NCBI RefSeq assembly: GCF_014779655.1
Contig: NZ_JACXYX010000001.1
Coordinates: forward strand, 372,001 to 436,000
Length of the DNA stretch: 64,000 nucleotides
Reading direction: 5' to 3'
Origin: Nocardioides ganghwensis
Lineage (GTDB): Bacteria > Actinomycetota > Actinomycetes > Propionibacteriales > Nocardioidaceae
Under the pieces are notes generated by a model, which saw only the letters and a list, made by a program, of their open reading frames with translations, was not told where the DNA came from and searched no databases. Numbering within the stretch: position 1 is the stretch's first letter; each line of letters starts with the position of its first letter. This document shows, piece by piece, positions 63,302 through 64,000 of this stretch. Both the position numbers and the translations under genes were made by a program.

Positions 63302-63621
63302 TGTGGCTCTTCGCCGTGCTCGTCGTCCTCGCCATGGGAGGCGTCGCGATGATCGCGTCCGGGCGCGGGGGTTCGATGCCCCCGGCGTACGACGACCGTC
63401 CCGACGTCGTGCTCCCCACCGACCGCCCGATCGGGGCGCAGGACCTGCGGACCGTACGGTTCCCGCTGGCGCTGCGCGGCTACCGGATGTCCGACGTCGA
63501 CGCCGTGCTCGCCCGGCTGGCCACCGAGCTCGAGGACCGCGCCGAGCGGTCCGACCCGCCGTCCGAGCCGTCCGACCCGGCCGACCCGTCCGGCTCGTCT
63601 GGCGAGCCGTCGCGGGACTAG
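63298..63621 (+). CDS. DivIVA-domain-like membrane-anchored small protein
   Basis: 107 residues, ATG overlapping the LOG gene stop (ATGA). One N-terminal membrane segment (1-22), then LRTVRFPLALRGYRMSDVDAVLARLATELEDR, the short helix pair typical of DivIVA-like membrane proteins in actinobacteria, and a tail of repeated Ser-Asp-Pro. It could bind curved membrane or division proteins, but no function is shown. Confidence 0.75.
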   Translation: MMWLFAVLVVLAMGGVAMIASGRGGSMPPAYDDRPDVVLPTDRPIGAQDLRTVRFPLALRGYRMSDVDAVLARLATELEDRAERSDPPSEPSDPADPSGSSGEPSRD

Positions 63622-63637
63622 GGCAGACTGCCGCGTC

Positions 63638-64000
63638 ATGTCGTTCCCTGTCGTCGTGTGGATCCTCACGGCCCTGGCCGCCGTGGCGATCGTGCTGACC
63701 CGGCTGCGCCTCAGCGGCGACGGCGCGGCCGGCCGGTTCTCGATCAGCCGTCGGCTCCCCCTCACGCACTTCGTGGCCGGGATGATCGCCCTCGTCCTGT
63801 GGCTCGGCGTGCTGCTGTTCCCCGAGGACAGCTTCATCGGCGGACCGCTGATCGGGATCGCAGCCGTCGCCTTCTGGTGGCTGACCGCCATCTGCGGGCT
63901 GCTGATCCTCGCCCGGTGGTTGCCCGCCAAGGGTCGCCACGTCCCCGAGGTGGCCGGGGACAGCTGGAGCGACGGGCCGGGCCTGTCCCTCCTCGCCCAC
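63638..64000 (+). CDS. Membrane protein, 3' end outside window
   Basis: 121 codons before the window ends. Three hydrophobic stretches (about 3-20, 45-62 and 68-92) with basic loops. No family recognised. It starts 16 bases after the DivIVA-like gene and may belong to the same unit. Confidence 0.6.
   Translation, partial: MSFPVVVWILTALAAVAIVLTRLRLSGDGAAGRFSISRRLPLTHFVAGMIALVLWLGVLLFPEDSFIGGPLIGIAAVAFWWLTAICGLLILARWLPAKGRHVPEVAGDSWSDGPGLSLLAH

Overview
The window is 64 kb of very GC-rich DNA with dense short intergenic gaps, frequent GTG starts, many 4-base GTGA/ATGA stop-start overlaps, a mycothiol gene (mshB), an LpqY-SugABC-type trehalose importer, an actinobacterial translational ileS T-box and succinylase-type lysine genes. 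Together these point to an actinobacterial chromosome, most likely Nocardioides or a close relative in the Propionibacteriales. That placement is an inference from gene content and style; no marker gene such as 16S rRNA is present.

Layout. 1-9.4 kb: the 3' end of an amylosucrase gene, a four-gene trehalose-type ABC importer (lpqY-sugA-sugB-sugC), galactokinase on the other strand, two alpha/beta hydrolases and class II fructose bisphosphatase. 9.4-12.3 kb: a molybdate importer (modABC) headed by a small HTH-TOBE protein, running one base short of glpX. 12.3-20.8 kb: exonuclease VII (xseA-xseB), ispH, a YciO-type protein, a SigE-family ECF sigma factor coupled to a membrane-anchored protein, rmuC and a GlxA-type regulator. 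20.8-24.4 kb: an MFS transporter and exonuclease III, once convergent and 5 bases apart, now split by a 1.5-kb IS110-family element. 24.6-38.7 kb: a secreted astacin-like protease, an acyl-CoA dehydrogenase, paired bPH2 membrane proteins, ychF, small enzymes, pseudouridine catabolism (psuK-psuG), a P450 and a GH43-like secreted protein.

39.6-45.6 kb holds the most unusual coding block: a soluble GAF-GAF hybrid histidine kinase, a stand-alone receiver, a receiver fused to a class III nucleotide cyclase, a PGM1-related ATP-grasp ligase and a gamma-glutamylcyclotransferase-fold protein, each joined to the next by a 1-4 base overlap. 45.6-64 kb: mshB with a small membrane protein, a VanW protein, DUF389, ferredoxin-dapC, a secreted wall-hydrolase-like protein with dapD, a DinB-fold protein, a repeat-bracketed nuclease-like gene, ileS with its T-box, and dapE with LOG-family and DivIVA-like genes.

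Two non-coding signals stand out. The IS110 element carries an apparent bridge RNA whose loops contain stretches that match three of the four half-sites at the element's own junctions, which fixes its ends to the base. Second, intergenic regions carry hairpin repeats built from GTAGTCC/GGACTAC arms, always forward copies first and reverse copies second, plus a separate 82-bp repeat present twice in opposite orientation. No tRNA, rRNA or CRISPR array was found.
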